62,000 nucleotides of DNA from Gnetum montanum (GCA_015680685.1 MNCI01034769.1:652245-714244); one strand, 5' to 3'; positions 11,350-22,060 are shown, numbered from the stretch's first letter. Notes: generated by a model not told the origin, from the sequence alone. Numbers and translations: made by a program.

Positions 11350-11900
11350 TAGAGTTTTATTATTTTATAAGGTTTCTTAATGTGCACACAAGATTTGGCT
11401 AAGGTTTTCCCTAAAAACCACACTAATGAAAGGCAATATAACTGTGTTCTGTCTCAATTTGAAGCAAGCCATGCATGAAGCATGGGACCCTAGTTATTGA
11501 AGAGTAGTTGTTGTTCTTAGAAAAATGGATCCTAAGGACTTCTCTCAATTCTTGAGAGGGTAAGAGGTACATGAGATCTTTTCCTATGTAGATCTACCTT
11601 CCTAGTTTTTCTAATAAAACTATGGGATAGAGAGGTTTTTATATTTATTAGCTAACTGGTTGTGGAAATAAATATGATGGATGATAGAACATTGTCAACA
11701 TCTAGATGGATAGATTTTTGTATTTGTATTTACATACCTCTAGATGCCAAGTTTCCCAAGGAAATCTAGCTTCAAGGTGCCCATACTAGCATTAGGCAAG
11801 AAAGTTAGCTTCAATAGTTTTTCAAATTGTAATCACTACCTTAAACACAATCATATTAGCAAGAAATGTTTAGATTTTTTGATGATAAGTCCTTAGCCCC
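11350..11900 (+). pseudogene. L1-type LINE ORF1-like remnant (DUF4283 plus zinc knuckle), many stops
   Basis: Across plus-strand frames a plant LINE ORF1 / DUF4283-like order can be followed. First comes VLSQFEASHA with a GP.LLKS block. Then LWDREVFIF, then MMDDRTLSTSRWIDFCICIY, then IPLDAKFPKEI. This recalls the family's LP..FW..E.L, D..T....R.ARICV.ID and LP..I. At about 11830-11880 a frame reads CNHYLKHNHISKKCLDF, which fits a zinc knuckle of the C...GHISKKC type. ORF1 proteins bind element RNA. The frame is interrupted many times and no reverse transcriptase follows. The call is pattern-based and tentative. Confidence 0.35.
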
Positions 11901-12847
11901 ATAGGATAGACCATAGATAGCCCTAACCCAAGTTGAGGAACCAATAAGTAAAAGTTAGAAGAGTGAACAAGTTGTAGAACCAACAAAATCCACTAAGGAT
12001 AAGGTATAGTTGAACCCTAATATCCAAGAGGTAGGATAAGACATGAAACCTTACTAGAGTGGCAAAATTAGAGCACCCCACCTTTAGATAAATGCACCAT
12101 TCTTGGGAATGAAAAACAAAAGAATCAAAGATGTGAAATGCAACCTCTTTATGCTAAACATAACATGGATGTAAGGATGATAATATGAGTTGGTATAAAA
12201 TAGGCATCTCCATTCAGAAACCACCATGGCATTGTTTATTCTCTTCTTTTGGAAGATTTCAAGTTTTTTTGATTTGTAAAATGTGAAAAATCATACTTAC
12301 ATTATATTAATTCTAAGAAATTGAACCCATAATTAGGAGCTTTCAAATTAATAGTTATACAAATAGGCTGACACCTTACCTTATTGCTAAGCATAGCTAT
12401 TTATAATGTTCAACCATAGTTTTTTCTACATGCATATTAACATTCCAAAGTTTACATGATCATTCTAAAATAGTTATTTTGATTTAAAGGGATGTGTTGA
12501 TTTCATTTGTTTTAAATGCTTTTTTAATTTCTTCTTGCATGAAGTTCTTTTATTTTAGTAATTTATCAATGTAACATCCTAGAAAACAACCATTAACTAC
12601 TTCAAACTAGGTAAACTATCTCAATGGGTGATCATTTTATAGAATATTAAAAAGGGTTGACCTTACAAACTAAAACTTTATTTTAGTAAGTATAGTTAAA
12701 TGCATGATGCATGTGAAAATCAAGATGTTGGGACAATAACAACCACAACTATTCTTTATCAAAATATCATTTTAATAATCTATCTAAGAGAATTGATATA
12801 TTCATTGGCATAGCACTTTTAAAACTAAAATTACTTTAAAAGGATCC
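11901..12847. other. No gene recognised; AT-rich DNA up to the target site of El-1
   Basis: No coding or LTR structure seen. The last five bases before El-1, ATATA (12848-12852), form the left copy of its target duplication. Confidence 0.4.
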
Positions 12848-12852
12848 ATATA
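12848..12852. repeat. Target-site duplication of El-1, left copy
   Basis: ATATA directly abuts the TG start of the left LTR and matches 18552-18556. Five bases is the usual Ty3/gypsy duplication length. Confidence 0.85.
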
Positions 12853-13596
12853 TGATGAGCGGCGAGGTACCCCTACTCTCAACCATATGAATACAAGTGT
12901 TTCACGCATGATTTGGTCGAATTCCAAGGACTAAGTGCCTATGCGCCTTTGAGGAACAAGGACAGGTTCATTGATCGTTGTCTTCCCAAACTTACTTGTA
13001 TGTCATAATTGTGTGGTTAACTAAGCTTGAGGCATATGATTTTTATAGCTTTTATGTTTTTATGTCCTACTGCTAATAAGGGAGGAGAGAGAGATAACTA
13101 AGTGACTAACTTTAACTTAACTACTGATTAACTAAGCTTTAAACTAATCCTAACACCAGTATCCATTCTCACTTGTTGTACACATCCTGAACCTGCGCAA
13201 CACTACTCGAATTACCAAACGATAATCGTTATTGGGATACCAAGTGTTACACGCATGCTCAAAGTGCTTGTACTATGTTTGCTAATAACAAAAATGTAAA
13301 CTAAAATAAAATAAATGCAGAAGAAAATAAAATAAAATAAATGAGTAAGAAAAAAAATCTCAAGTGCTGCAAGGATGAATCCAAGAGCTCATCTTTATTG
13401 CTGTACACAAGGTGTGCTTAGGTACACGATGCTCAAATAAAGATCCTCCACACTTAGACCTCCTGCTGCGGGCACTTGGAAAATACTCTAACTTGACACC
13501 TAAAAGACTTGTAAAAGACTTCCCTTGGAAGACTTCCTTCCAAGACTTCTTTTTCAAAATTTTTCTTGACTCCCTAAATTGTGCGCCTAGGCACTG

Positions 13597-13604
13597 TATT
13601 TATA
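13597..13604 (-). promoter_or_regulatory. TATA box of the El-1 LTR promoter (3' copy)
   Basis: TATAAATA on the minus strand. The same octamer occurs at the matching position of the other El-1 LTR (18354-18361) and in the LTRs of A and B. Confidence 0.7.
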
Positions 13605-13617
13605 GGCTTGGGAGAAA

Positions 13618-13771
13618 CTACTCTAATAATTACAAAAATTGCCACTCTAATTTTAGAGAAACTACCCCTCTAATTTTAGAGAAACTACCACTCTAATAAT
13701 AATCATTCTAATAATTAGAGTAATTGCTCTAATAATAACCACTTTAATTATTAGAGTAACTACTCTCATCA
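13618..13771. repeat. Short repeat array at the start of El-1 U3 (3' LTR)
   Basis: Tandem and dispersed copies of CTCTAATTTTAGAGAAACTA and CTCTAATAATAACCA-type units occur, many containing the inverted pair CTCTAA..TTAGAG. The other LTR has the same array at 18366-18551 with one extra unit. Confidence 0.8.
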
Positions 13772-13783
13772 TACCCCCACGAC
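13772..13783 (-). other. Polypurine tract of El-1
   Basis: The minus strand reads CAGTCGTGGGGGTA immediately before the 3' LTR start. A G-rich run at this place primes plus-strand DNA synthesis in LTR elements. The matching site next to the B 3' LTR reads CGTAGGGGTA. Confidence 0.65.
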
Positions 13784-15680
13784 TGAATGAAAACTCATCC
13801 TTGAGTTCCTTACAAAATATTGGGAGGGTATGGGATTATTGACTAATTGACAACTGACGGTGGAATGGGATGACAAATTCAACATGCCCAGTGAATGGAT
13901 CAATAAGCATATTACAACATTAGTGTTCATGACCATTATGGTGAACACTCGTACATAAATGACATCCAAGCCTTTATCTGGCAACTTGTAGAGAAAGAGA
14001 GAGAATGAAGTGTCTTGCCGCCAATGCTAAAATTGCGCCTTCCATTGTTTATCCATAATCATGTCACCAGACTTGTTCCTTTCGTAAATACTCTAGTTCT
14101 AGTCCATCTTGAGTGCTTCCTCCAAGCCCAGTCCATTGTTTGTATGATTACCATCTGCACACACAACATAGTTACAAATGAGCAAGGATAGATACACCAT
14201 AATGTAGTTGATACCTTGCCTTGCTATGAAGCGCATTGGCTGAGTTGTGGTTATAATAGAAACTGGTTCGGAGATTTATCATTGGCAACTACCCAAGGTG
14301 TACAGGTTAGGCAATTAGTAAAATGGAAAAAATTAAAAAATTTGTGCCAGGGCCCCCACGACTAAGATCGAACCTCCTGTAGCTATAAGATGGAAAAATA
14401 TGAGGAACAAGAAAGATGGAAAAGAAAAATAACAATGACAACTCCAATAAAATATATGTCATGGATGGGGATGAAACAAAAGATGATTGATTGCAGGAAA
14501 TGTTTAAGGAAAAGAACTCAACAATTGCACCAAAAAGGAATGCTAGTGGGTCCTCCCCAAAGTAGAATCATGCCTTTTATGCCCTGACAAACCCACAAAC
14601 CAAAGATTTCATAGGCTCTAGGAATGTCATTTGGAAGCAAGAGTTAAAAACTTACCCACAAGAATTCACCAAAGAAAAAAAATGCATCAACCCAGAACGA
14701 ACTAATGATAAAATTGGCAATGAGGTGGAAAATGGGAAGAAAATGGCGAGAAGAGAATGGAATGGAATCCCAAGAACAAGTTTGTGTAAAGCCCCTTGTG
14801 TATTTCATGGTTAATGTGACTGAGTAGAACTCATCCCAAATCCAGACTCAAACAAACCACATCCAATGACCTCACATCAACACACTTGACCAATTCATCC
14901 ACTTGAAGCAACAAGAATGCTTCCATAAAGAGTCACCACCATTCCAAGGAGAGCGAGATGGAGAAGCAAGAAGCGAAAAAGGGCCTTAGTTAGAGGAAAT
15001 CTTCAGGCATGGGTAACATGTCTTTCCAATTTCATAACCAGTGCTTGTAGCCCATATTGCTTTATTATGTCTAAGGGGTATGCTTTGAATTCTCACTTTT
15101 CTCCCTTTTTTTTTTTGCGTGAGAACCACACCATGCAAAGACTTCTTTTTATTCACTTGGCTTCCTGATTTTTGAACAATGTCAAAATGGTGGAAAACCC
15201 AAGAAAAAGCATCCAAGCACCCAAGAGAATGGCCAGCAAAAATGCATCAAATTCCTTTGAAGTCATACCCTTTTCATCCTTTGAGTCTTTCCTTGGTTTG
15301 AAAAATACCTAGCCACCAATTCATTAAAAGTTTACTTAGAAAAATGGGACTGTACAGTTCCAAGCCAAAGGAGACCATAGAGTTGTATGAATGAGTGGAT
15401 GACATGGACTCATTGCTTGTTTTATCAAAAGAACCATACCTTAATATCAGCATCATAATTCAAAGGTAAAAACCAAACATTAGTAATCAATATGATATAA
15501 TTCAATCCACCATCATGAACACTTATTGGATGATGAATAAAAGTAAATCAAGTGATCAAAAAAATAGTAAAAATATGAATGATGGTGTAAAAAAATAAGA
15601 AAAGTTGGAAAAATGTGTGAAACAAAAATGTGTAAAACAAAAAATGTGTAAAAAAAATTCAAAAAAAACTAAGGGCCTAG
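13784..15680 (-). other. El-1 non-coding spacer (post-pol region, ORF3 absent)
   Basis: No ORF of note. Segments match the pol-to-ORF3 spacer of A, B and C: GTGGGTCCTCCCCAAAG near 14549, as in B at about 53201; TTCAGGCATGGGTAACATGT near 15002, as in A at about 42490 and inverted in C at about 36150; and GCTTTGAATTCTCA near 15080. The sequence just inside the 3' LTR (about 13800-13850) matches the DNA between ORF3 and LTR in B. El-1 therefore retains both flanks of ORF3 without ORF3 itself. Open frames here (14390-14587 and others) are chance. Confidence 0.55.
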
Positions 15681-15685
15681 AACGG

Positions 15686-16066
15686 TTAGCATAGGTGGCC
15701 ATCTCCCCTACGACTAAGTTGGAAGGAGGAGATCCAAAATAGTGAGCAAGGTTGTCCATCAATAGAGGTAGCATGTGTACTAGTTATCCTAAGCTCATGT
15801 AAAGGTTTGGTTTGTTGCACGTTGACCAACAGTTTCTTGTCTGGGCTCTCAGGTTTGTATGTCATGGCCCGTGAAGAAAAAGTTGCATAAATAATATAAG
15901 GTCCTTCCCACAATGTTTGAAATTTAGTACGTTGTGGCACATGTATGGGATTCCAGTAGAGAACCTTATCTCTCAGTTGATATTTAACTTTCCTAATCCT
16001 TATGTCATGATGTTGTTTATTGAATGCCTTGTGCAACTCATTAGATGACACCAATGGTTTGGAAAC
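15686..16066 (-). pseudogene. El-1 integrase C-terminal tail fused to RT
   Basis: The frame reads SSNELHKAFNKQHHDIRI, KYQLRDKVLYWNP, then WEGPYIIYATFSSRAM, then PLHELRITSTH. This is the GPY/F-type C-terminal module of Ty3/gypsy integrases, which binds DNA during insertion. The zinc-binding HHCC domain and DDE catalytic core that should precede it are missing. Upstream the frame runs straight back into RT (FSKVSKPLV), so the protein is an RT-IN tail chimera produced by deletion. The end HLC at the spacer matches the pol end of C (HGEDGHLC). Confidence 0.8.
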
Positions 16067-16850
16067 CTTTGAAAAGTTCTCAATAAATCTCCTATAGTAG
16101 CCAGTATGTCCAAGGAATGACTGAATATCTTTGATAGTTTTTGGTTGATGGGTAATTCCTTGGATAATTTTGATTTGCTTGGGGTCTACCTCTATCCCTA
16201 TGTATGAACTTTTGTGCCCTAATACTACGCCTTCTTAGACCATCAAATGAATTTTCTACCAGTTAAGCCTCAAATTGGTTTCTACACATCTTTTTAACAC
16301 TCGCTCCAATCGGTCCAAGGCTTGATTAAAGTTTGCTCCATAAGTGAAGAAGTCATCCATAAAGACTTCTACACCATTTACTATCTACTATTGAAAGATG
16401 CTTAAAACTAATCGTTGAAATGTTGTAGGGGCATTGCAAAAGCCAAATGACATCTATTTGTATGCAAACGTTCCCCAAGGACTGGTGAACGTAGTCTTAG
16501 CTTGGTCTTCTAGGGTTATTTGTATTTGGTTATATCCGCTATATCGATCCAGAAAACTGTAGTAGCGATGCCCTACGATGGTGTCTAAGACTTGGTCAAC
16601 AAATGACAATGGAAAGTGATATTTTAATGTTTCCATATTCAATAACCTGAAATTTATGCACACCCTCTATTTACCTCCCTTTTTAGGCACAATAACTAAG
16701 GGGCTAACCCATTCACTATCAAAAATGGGGTATATGAACCCAGCCTTGAGAAACTGTTCGATTTCTTCCTTGACTACTTGTTTTAGCTTTGGGTTCAAAT
16801 GCCTCTACGGTTATCTTCAAGGCTTCCTGGAGGGATTAGTGTAAATCCTA
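16067..16850 (-). pseudogene. El-1 reverse transcriptase
   Basis: Motifs in order: CINFRLLNM, LSFVDQVLDTIVGHRYY, FLDRYSGYNQIQI, TTFTSPWGTFAYK, then after a TAG FGFCNAPTTFQRLVLSIFQ. Two adjacent amber codons follow, then VEVFMDDFFTYGA, which is the YxDD-equivalent catalytic box (FMDD), then LGHKSSYIGIEVDPKQIKII and IQSFLGHTGYYRRFI. RT copies element RNA into DNA in virus-like particles. One catalytic Asp region reads FLDRYSGY, as in related FLD.YSGY motifs. The frame carries several stops. RNase H, which should follow, is deleted. Confidence 0.85.
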
Positions 16851-17279
16851 TGTTGGCATATCCTAGGATCTATTCCAGTTAATTTGGAATATGACCAAGT
16901 GAATGTGTTTGACCATATATTGATTAGCTTCAACAGTTCTTCTTTCTATTGAGGAGCAAGCTTAGCGTTGATAATTACCGATTTTTCGTTTTTAAGGAAT
17001 GTGTATTCCATACCGATGGGCAATGGTTTCAGCTCGAGGGGCTTCTACTTAAATTTCTTAGGGATTTCCAACTTCCCCCAGTTGATATTTTCAAGGTTAA
17101 GACTTAGAAGTTGGTGGTGGACTTGCTCTAATGTATCTATGCTATCGATGTAAGCACAAGTCAAACCCTCAGTTGGTTCCATGCATATGAGTGAACTGCT
17201 TTCTTGATCAGCTGTCAGCCACTGGCTATCTTCCTGTCATGTGGCTGCTGCATACAAGCATCTTTGTATGTTAATCACT

Positions 17280-17478
17280 TGTCCACACTAATTGCATGCA
17301 TGCAATGTTAAACTTTGCACAAACCATGACCTCTGCATGCAATTACACCCTGTGTCATTGTATGCGATGCACAGAACTTTCTTCTTCTCGATCTTTCCAA
17401 ATGTATTTTTCTTTGATATTTCTAGGGAAATATCGTGGATTCCTAGGCGTGAGGTGCTTTTGTACGAAGAAGGAGACA
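17280..17478 (-). pseudogene. El-1 gag start fused in frame to the protease tail
   Basis: An ATG at 17476-17478 opens MSPSSYKSTS, which resembles the gag start of C (ATG TCT TCT TCT) and E. It then runs directly into RLGIHDISLEISKKNTFGKI and VLCIAYNDTGCNCMQRSW. The latter matches the post-protease block of C (RLGIRDPFLEIS..NAFGKIEKK, then VPCIVYSDIGCN) and E. About 2.8 kb (most of gag and the protease core) is missing compared with C. The fusion kept the reading frame, leaving a small ORF. Function as a protein is unlikely. Confidence 0.7.
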
Positions 17479-17596
17479 TACTTGTCTGTTCAGTGTGCAA
17501 TGTATTCTTATTTATTATTTTCTCAATCAACCCTAATGGTCTGTTCCAACAATGTGAATGATTTCCTATGTTCTAATTAGCACACAAACAACTAAG

Positions 17597-17614
17597 TCCC
17601 TAGCAACAATGCCA
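17597..17614 (-). other. El-1 primer-binding site (tRNA-Asp type)
   Basis: The plus strand TCCCTAGCAACAATGCCA lies one base inside the 5' LTR. It matches the plant tRNA-Asp(GUC) 3' tail TCCCCGGCAACGGCGCCA at 14 of 18 positions; all four differences are C/G to T/A type changes. It fixes the 5' LTR as the right-hand copy. Confidence 0.85.
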
Positions 17615-17615
17615 A

Positions 17616-18551
17616 TGATGAACAGTGAGGTACCCCTACGCTCAACCATACCAATACAAGTGTTTCACGCATGATCCGGTCGAATTCCAAGGACTAAGTG
17701 CCTATGCGCCTTTGTGGAACAAGGACAGGTTGATTGATCGTTGTCTTCCCAACCTTACTTGTATGTCATGATTGTATGGTTAAGTAAGCTTGAGGCATAT
17801 GATTTTTATAGCTTTTATGTTTTTATGTCCTGCTACTAATAAGGGAGGAGAGAGAGATAACTAAGTGACTAATTTTAACTTAACTACCGATTAACTAAGC
17901 TTTAAAATAATCCTAACACCAGTATCAGTTCTCACTTGCTGTACACATCTTGAACCAACGCAACACTACTGGGATTACCAAACGCTAATCGTTATTGGGT
18001 TACGAAGTGTTACACGCATGCTCGAAGTGATCGTACTGTGTGTGCTAATAATAGAAATGTAAAATAAAAAAAATGTAGAAGAAAATAAAATAAATTAAAT
18101 GAGTAAGAAAACAAATCTCAAGTGCTGCAAAGATGAATCCAAGAGCTTGCCTTTATTGCCATACCCAAGGTGTGCTCAGGTACACGATGCTCGAATAAAG
18201 ATCCGTCCACACTTAGACCTCGTGCTACAAGCACTTGGAAAATACTAACTTGATGCTTAAAAGACTTGTAAAAGACTTTCCTTGGAAGACTTTCTTACAA
18301 GACTTCTTTTTCAGACTTTTTCTTGACTCCCTAAATTGTGCGCCTGTGCATTGTATTTATAGGCTTGGGAGCAACTACTCTAATAATTACAAAAACTACC
18401 ACTCTAATTTTAGAGAAACTGCCACTCTAATTTTAGAGAAATTGCCCCTCTAATTTTAGAGAAACTACCACTCTAATAATAACCATTCTAATAATTATAG
18501 TAACTACTCTAATAATAACCACTTTAATTATTAGAGTAACTGCTCTCATCA
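17616..18551 (-). repeat. El-1 5' LTR (936 bp)
   Basis: Partner of 12853-13771 with the same ends (TGATGA..CTCATCA), TATAAATA at 18354-18361, AATAAA in the region near 18150 (minus sense) and the U3 repeat array at 18366-18551. It abuts the PBS on the left and the target duplication ATATA on the right. Confidence 0.9.
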
Positions 18552-18556
18552 ATATA
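18552..18556. repeat. Target-site duplication of El-1, right copy
   Basis: ATATA, identical to 12848-12852. Confidence 0.85.
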
Positions 18557-19930
18557 GATTTTGATTTTACCCACATCATTGAAATCATGCTGACAAGAAC
18601 ATTTTATAAAAATAATGAACAAAAGGATAGCATCGACATAGGGTTTTCGATTGACAAGGGGCCCTCTGGGTCATTAGGTTTGCCTTTGCCATGTGCCATC
18701 GTTTTCATTGTAGAAATATGATGCATCAGCGCCAATGCCAATGCCATTCTTTGGTGTCAAACTGTCATGTCCACCATTCAGACATGAAGGTTCCCCTAAA
18801 ACCTATATGCTCTTCAGCTCTATCAAAAGATCCAATTTGTTGAATGTTTCATGTTCCCTTTTTGAAATACTATTTTGTAATAGTTTGTTAGTACAACGTC
18901 CCATCCCCATCTCGCCTAAGATGAGTGGGGCCCACTTTAATTATAGAAAGTGGTGCATGTTTTAATTTTAAAACGTAAGTTGGGATCCTATATATTCTTG
19001 TGCTTGGCTTGCTCATTCTCTTGTCGTTGCAACTTCAGCTGCTTGGCCACATTGCCTAAACACACCAATGAGGGATGAAAGTTCCCAAAAATGTTTTGTG
19101 TAACAACATACATTGTGTAATGCTATGAGCTTCCTATTACTTACTGTTTTACAGTTTTTCTATTTTACAGTTTCTATAATATTTCTTTCTCAAACTTCCG
19201 TTCTTTTCCTTGCCACATGACATCTCATCAAAAATTTTAAGTTCCTAAAAATTTTAAGTATAAGCACCAACTTGCAAATGCATACACTCTCTTGCCAATG
19301 TAGAAATCGCATTTGCAAATCTACAAGCACCAACTTGCCAATCTATGTTCATCATAGAGGCCATCTAAACGCTAAGTTCAAAAGTCATGAATAGTTTCTG
19401 CTTTCACATGGACCCATTTATGATATTAGCTATGTATTGTTACTTCGAGGCTATCCCAGGTTGATAACCCCAAAGTGATCCCAAATTTTTAATAGAGGGA
19501 CTTGTGTTGAGTTTTGAACTCAGTAACTTGCAATGCAAGCAGGGAGCATAGTTTGAGAAATTGGTGATAAATTGCAAGATCTGCTAGCAATGTAACATTG
19601 AAGTCTATTCAAAATTGGACCAGACATTTAATCTAATAAATAATGATATATTTTTATTGATTTTTTAAGTTTATTGCATTGTTTATTATTAATTCTAATG
19701 CCAAAAGAGAACTAAAATTTCTATATTTGATTTTTGGCTCTGAGCTCTTAGATGAAATTTTTTTTTTTGGAAAATGCAGCTACTAACATGGGTGAATATA
19801 ACTGTTCTATTTTGCTAATATTGACAATTTTAATTTGATTCTTACACCAATTTATTTAGATTTTTTGGATCCGATTTATAAAAATTGCCGTCCATTTGCT
19901 CATCCGATTCAATTTTTCAATCTATGGCAG
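18557..19930. other. No gene recognised
   Basis: AT-rich DNA with only chance ORFs (for example 18735-18965). A word pair AAGCACCAACTTGC occurs twice near 19263-19340. I see no LTR or pol motif. Confidence 0.35.
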
Positions 19931-19934
19931 TGAT

Positions 19935-19984
19935 AGGTAAAGAACTGAACTTAACCTATGTAAAGGAACTGAACTTAACCTAGG
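19935..19984. repeat. Tandem duplication of a 24-25 bp unit
   Basis: GAACTGAACTTAACCTA occurs twice, at 19942-19958 and 19966-19982, each preceded by TAAAG. Confidence 0.75.
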
Positions 19985-20430
19985 TATTAATTACAGGAAT
20001 GTTACTTTCAAAACTTACGGAAATCTTTTGTCGAAATATCATGAAATCCGCCTCCATACGGTTAAAATATCCAAGCTTTTTGGGTCAACATATAAATTTA
20101 CAATTTCTTGGAATCCGAATTTTCAGCGTTTACGGACCATCCGATGGTAAACACTCTGTTCCGAAATCATCTTACAATTCCTGCTTCACAGAGGACCATG
20201 TATTGATACAGTGGACGACACAAAACTGAAAAGTCAAAACAGTTATGCAAATATGGCACTGCCGCTGCGTCGGATTTCCGATATCAATTACTCATCATGT
20301 AAATGCCACCATTATCCGATTGTGGCCGGATGGCTGGCTGGCCCATCTTTGCTTGAACAGGATATCTTTACCTCATTCATAACCGATATTTTGAGTCCTG
20401 GTGCTCGACTCCGACTACGATGACCAGGGG
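19985..20430. other. GC-richer unique-looking segment, unrecognised
   Basis: The composition is clearly richer in G and C than the flanks and the segment lacks TE motifs. A 76-codon frame at 19999-20229 and a 70-codon frame at 20211-20423 (plus) are open but match nothing I know. It lies about 1 kb from the P450 pseudogene and could be former gene-adjacent DNA. I cannot assign it. Confidence 0.25.
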
Positions 20431-21436
20431 AGAAAGAAACATTATAGATCTTTTAACTCTTGCGGTCTCATTCAAGGGCGTGGTCCATGTGGGCAGAACA
20501 CTTAGAAGGTTATCTGTTCAATTTTTGCCGGATATAGTCGTAGGGTAGCGCCCTTGTAGTGAGAGATGACTTTGGTTAATGGGTTACATCTAGGGTTATA
20601 CTACCAGTTCTAAGTTGCTTCGTCTAATTTAAGCTTTTTTTTAAAGGAAATTCATTTAATTTTTTTTTCTTTTTTAGCTATTTCAATTTTAAAAATATTA
20701 AAAGTCAAGTGCCTTGTATTTTGGCTTAAGTTTCTACCTAAGCTTATCTTTAAACTTAATATTTTGATACTATTTAACTTTGTCCCTAATGAAGCATTGG
20801 TTTGTTGGTTTGAGCATGCAGTTTGGAGTTTGCAAGTTGCAAATTTGATTAGGATGCTACCTATAATAGGAGTCCATCCCATCTTCCCATAGTTCATAAA
20901 CACATGAAAACTAAAGTTAATATAGGAAATTAAATAAATCATTTGTTATATTAGAAATTACTATTAAATATAATATATAAAAATAAGAAAAAATTGTTAA
21001 ATTTTTTAAATTTATTTTTACTTTTATTTATTAATTTTTAACACATTGGTTTTTCATTATGTTTTACATGTTCAAGAAATTATGTATGACCTTTTCTATA
21101 TTTTAAAGTTGACATTAGAGATTGCATAAAATTGCAGTTAAATGAAGATTGTGTAAATTATATAATAGTGGTCAAATTAAGAATAAGCAATATTATTTCA
21201 TCATGATTTTCCTCACTTAATAGTAGAAAATTAAGGCAAAACTACTTTTTAAAACTTTTGAAACGATGTGAATTACTATAACACATTTAAAGATGTATTT
21301 GAATTTCACGGTGTGTCTACCAAATTAAATATGTTGAATAAAACCAATGAATCATCTCAAAGATAATAAAATGTGAGCGTTAATGAAATCAAAATTGGTA
21401 CACCCTCTGGCCAAAACAATACAATACAGCAAGCAA
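20431..21436. other. No gene recognised; AT-rich
   Basis: Long A/T runs with no conserved ORF. The stretch ends at the stop codon of the P450 pseudogene. Confidence 0.4.
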
Positions 21437-22060
21437 TCAATCAAGATGCGGAGTGGAATAGAGATGCAGGGGAAGGCGAGGGGACGCATCCAGCAGGAGA
21501 GGCTGGGCCTTCTGCAGAGCCATGCCGAATCTGTCACTCATGTCCACTTTTGCTGGGACAGAAGCGCCCGGAAGACACCAATGGAAGGAGTGCAGGAGGT
21601 GCGAAAGTGTAATATGGATCATCTTGGCGCCCAGCGGCAGCCAGCCCCACGCAAATGCGGTCCCTGCTGCCCGAACACGATGCTGGCCTGTGACTGGCCC
21701 AGCGCTTCGTTTGCGTGCGGAACCGTCCGAACTGAAAACGTGGTCTTGAGTTTTCAGGATCTCTGTGGCCATGTCCGCCGACGATACCACGATGGTGGTT
21801 CGCCTGCCCAGCTGCAGCTTCATCAGCGCTCAGCTCCGTATTTTGCCGACAGTGCCGCCAGCGACTCGTTGGGCCTGGCCCCCAACTGCAACAGGTTCCC
21901 AATCAACGGCCATCCCGGAGGCCCCGGCGGCATATTTTGTTGCTTTTTCTATACCGTCACCCAATACAACCACAGCGCAGTCATGGCCACTACGGCGGCG
22001 TACCACGCCCATAGTACCGTGGCTTCTTCTATGACTGCCACGGATGAAATTCGTGAAGTT
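21437..22060 (-). pseudogene. Cytochrome P450 pseudogene (CYP71 clan, CYP76-like), middle deleted
   Basis: Minus-strand frames read, in order: a membrane anchor (LWAWYAAVVAMTALWLYWV), an amber codon, the proline hinge PPGPPGWPLIGNLLQLG, SLAALSAKYGA, a frameshift, MKLQLGRRTTIVVSSADM, then TEILKTQDHVFSS, and in another frame VPHANEALGQSQASIVFG. The sequence then jumps to the C-terminal end: LPLGAKMIHITLSHLLHSFHW, DMSDRFGMALQKAQPLLL, SPRLP. About 300 central residues are missing, including helices C-K, ExxR and at least most of the heme loop. Plant A-type P450s are about 500-residue ER-bound monooxygenases; this is about 200. Intron absence cannot be judged because the usual intron lies in the deleted part. 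Its GC-richness contrasts with the flanks. Confidence 0.85.

Larger units (their letters stand above)
12853..13771 (-). repeat. El-1 3' LTR (919 bp)
   Basis: Read on the minus strand the LTR starts TGATGAGAGTAG and ends CGCCGCTCATCA. U3 opens with short repeats of the CTCTAATTTTAGAGAAACTA type (plus 13618-13770). A TATA box TATAAATA lies at 13597-13604 and an AATAAA signal at about 13389-13400 (minus sense), consistent with a U3-R-U5 arrangement. A partner with the same order lies at 17616-18551. Confidence 0.9.
12853..18551 (-). mobile_element. El-1: complete but internally deleted Ty3/gypsy retrotransposon
   Basis: Two LTRs (12853-13771 and 17616-18551) run TGATGA..CTCATCA and bracket a 3.8 kb interior. 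Five-base duplications ATATA lie immediately outside (12848-12852, 18552-18556). The PBS next to the right LTR and the G-rich tract next to the left LTR set transcription on the minus strand. In coding order the interior holds a gag start fused to the PR tail, RT, an integrase C-terminal tail and a non-coding spacer. Most of gag, the PR core, RNase H, the integrase catalytic core and ORF3 are absent, so the element cannot have moved on its own products. Over the first 190 bases I count about 14 LTR differences (about 93% identity), so the insertion is old. Confidence 0.9.
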
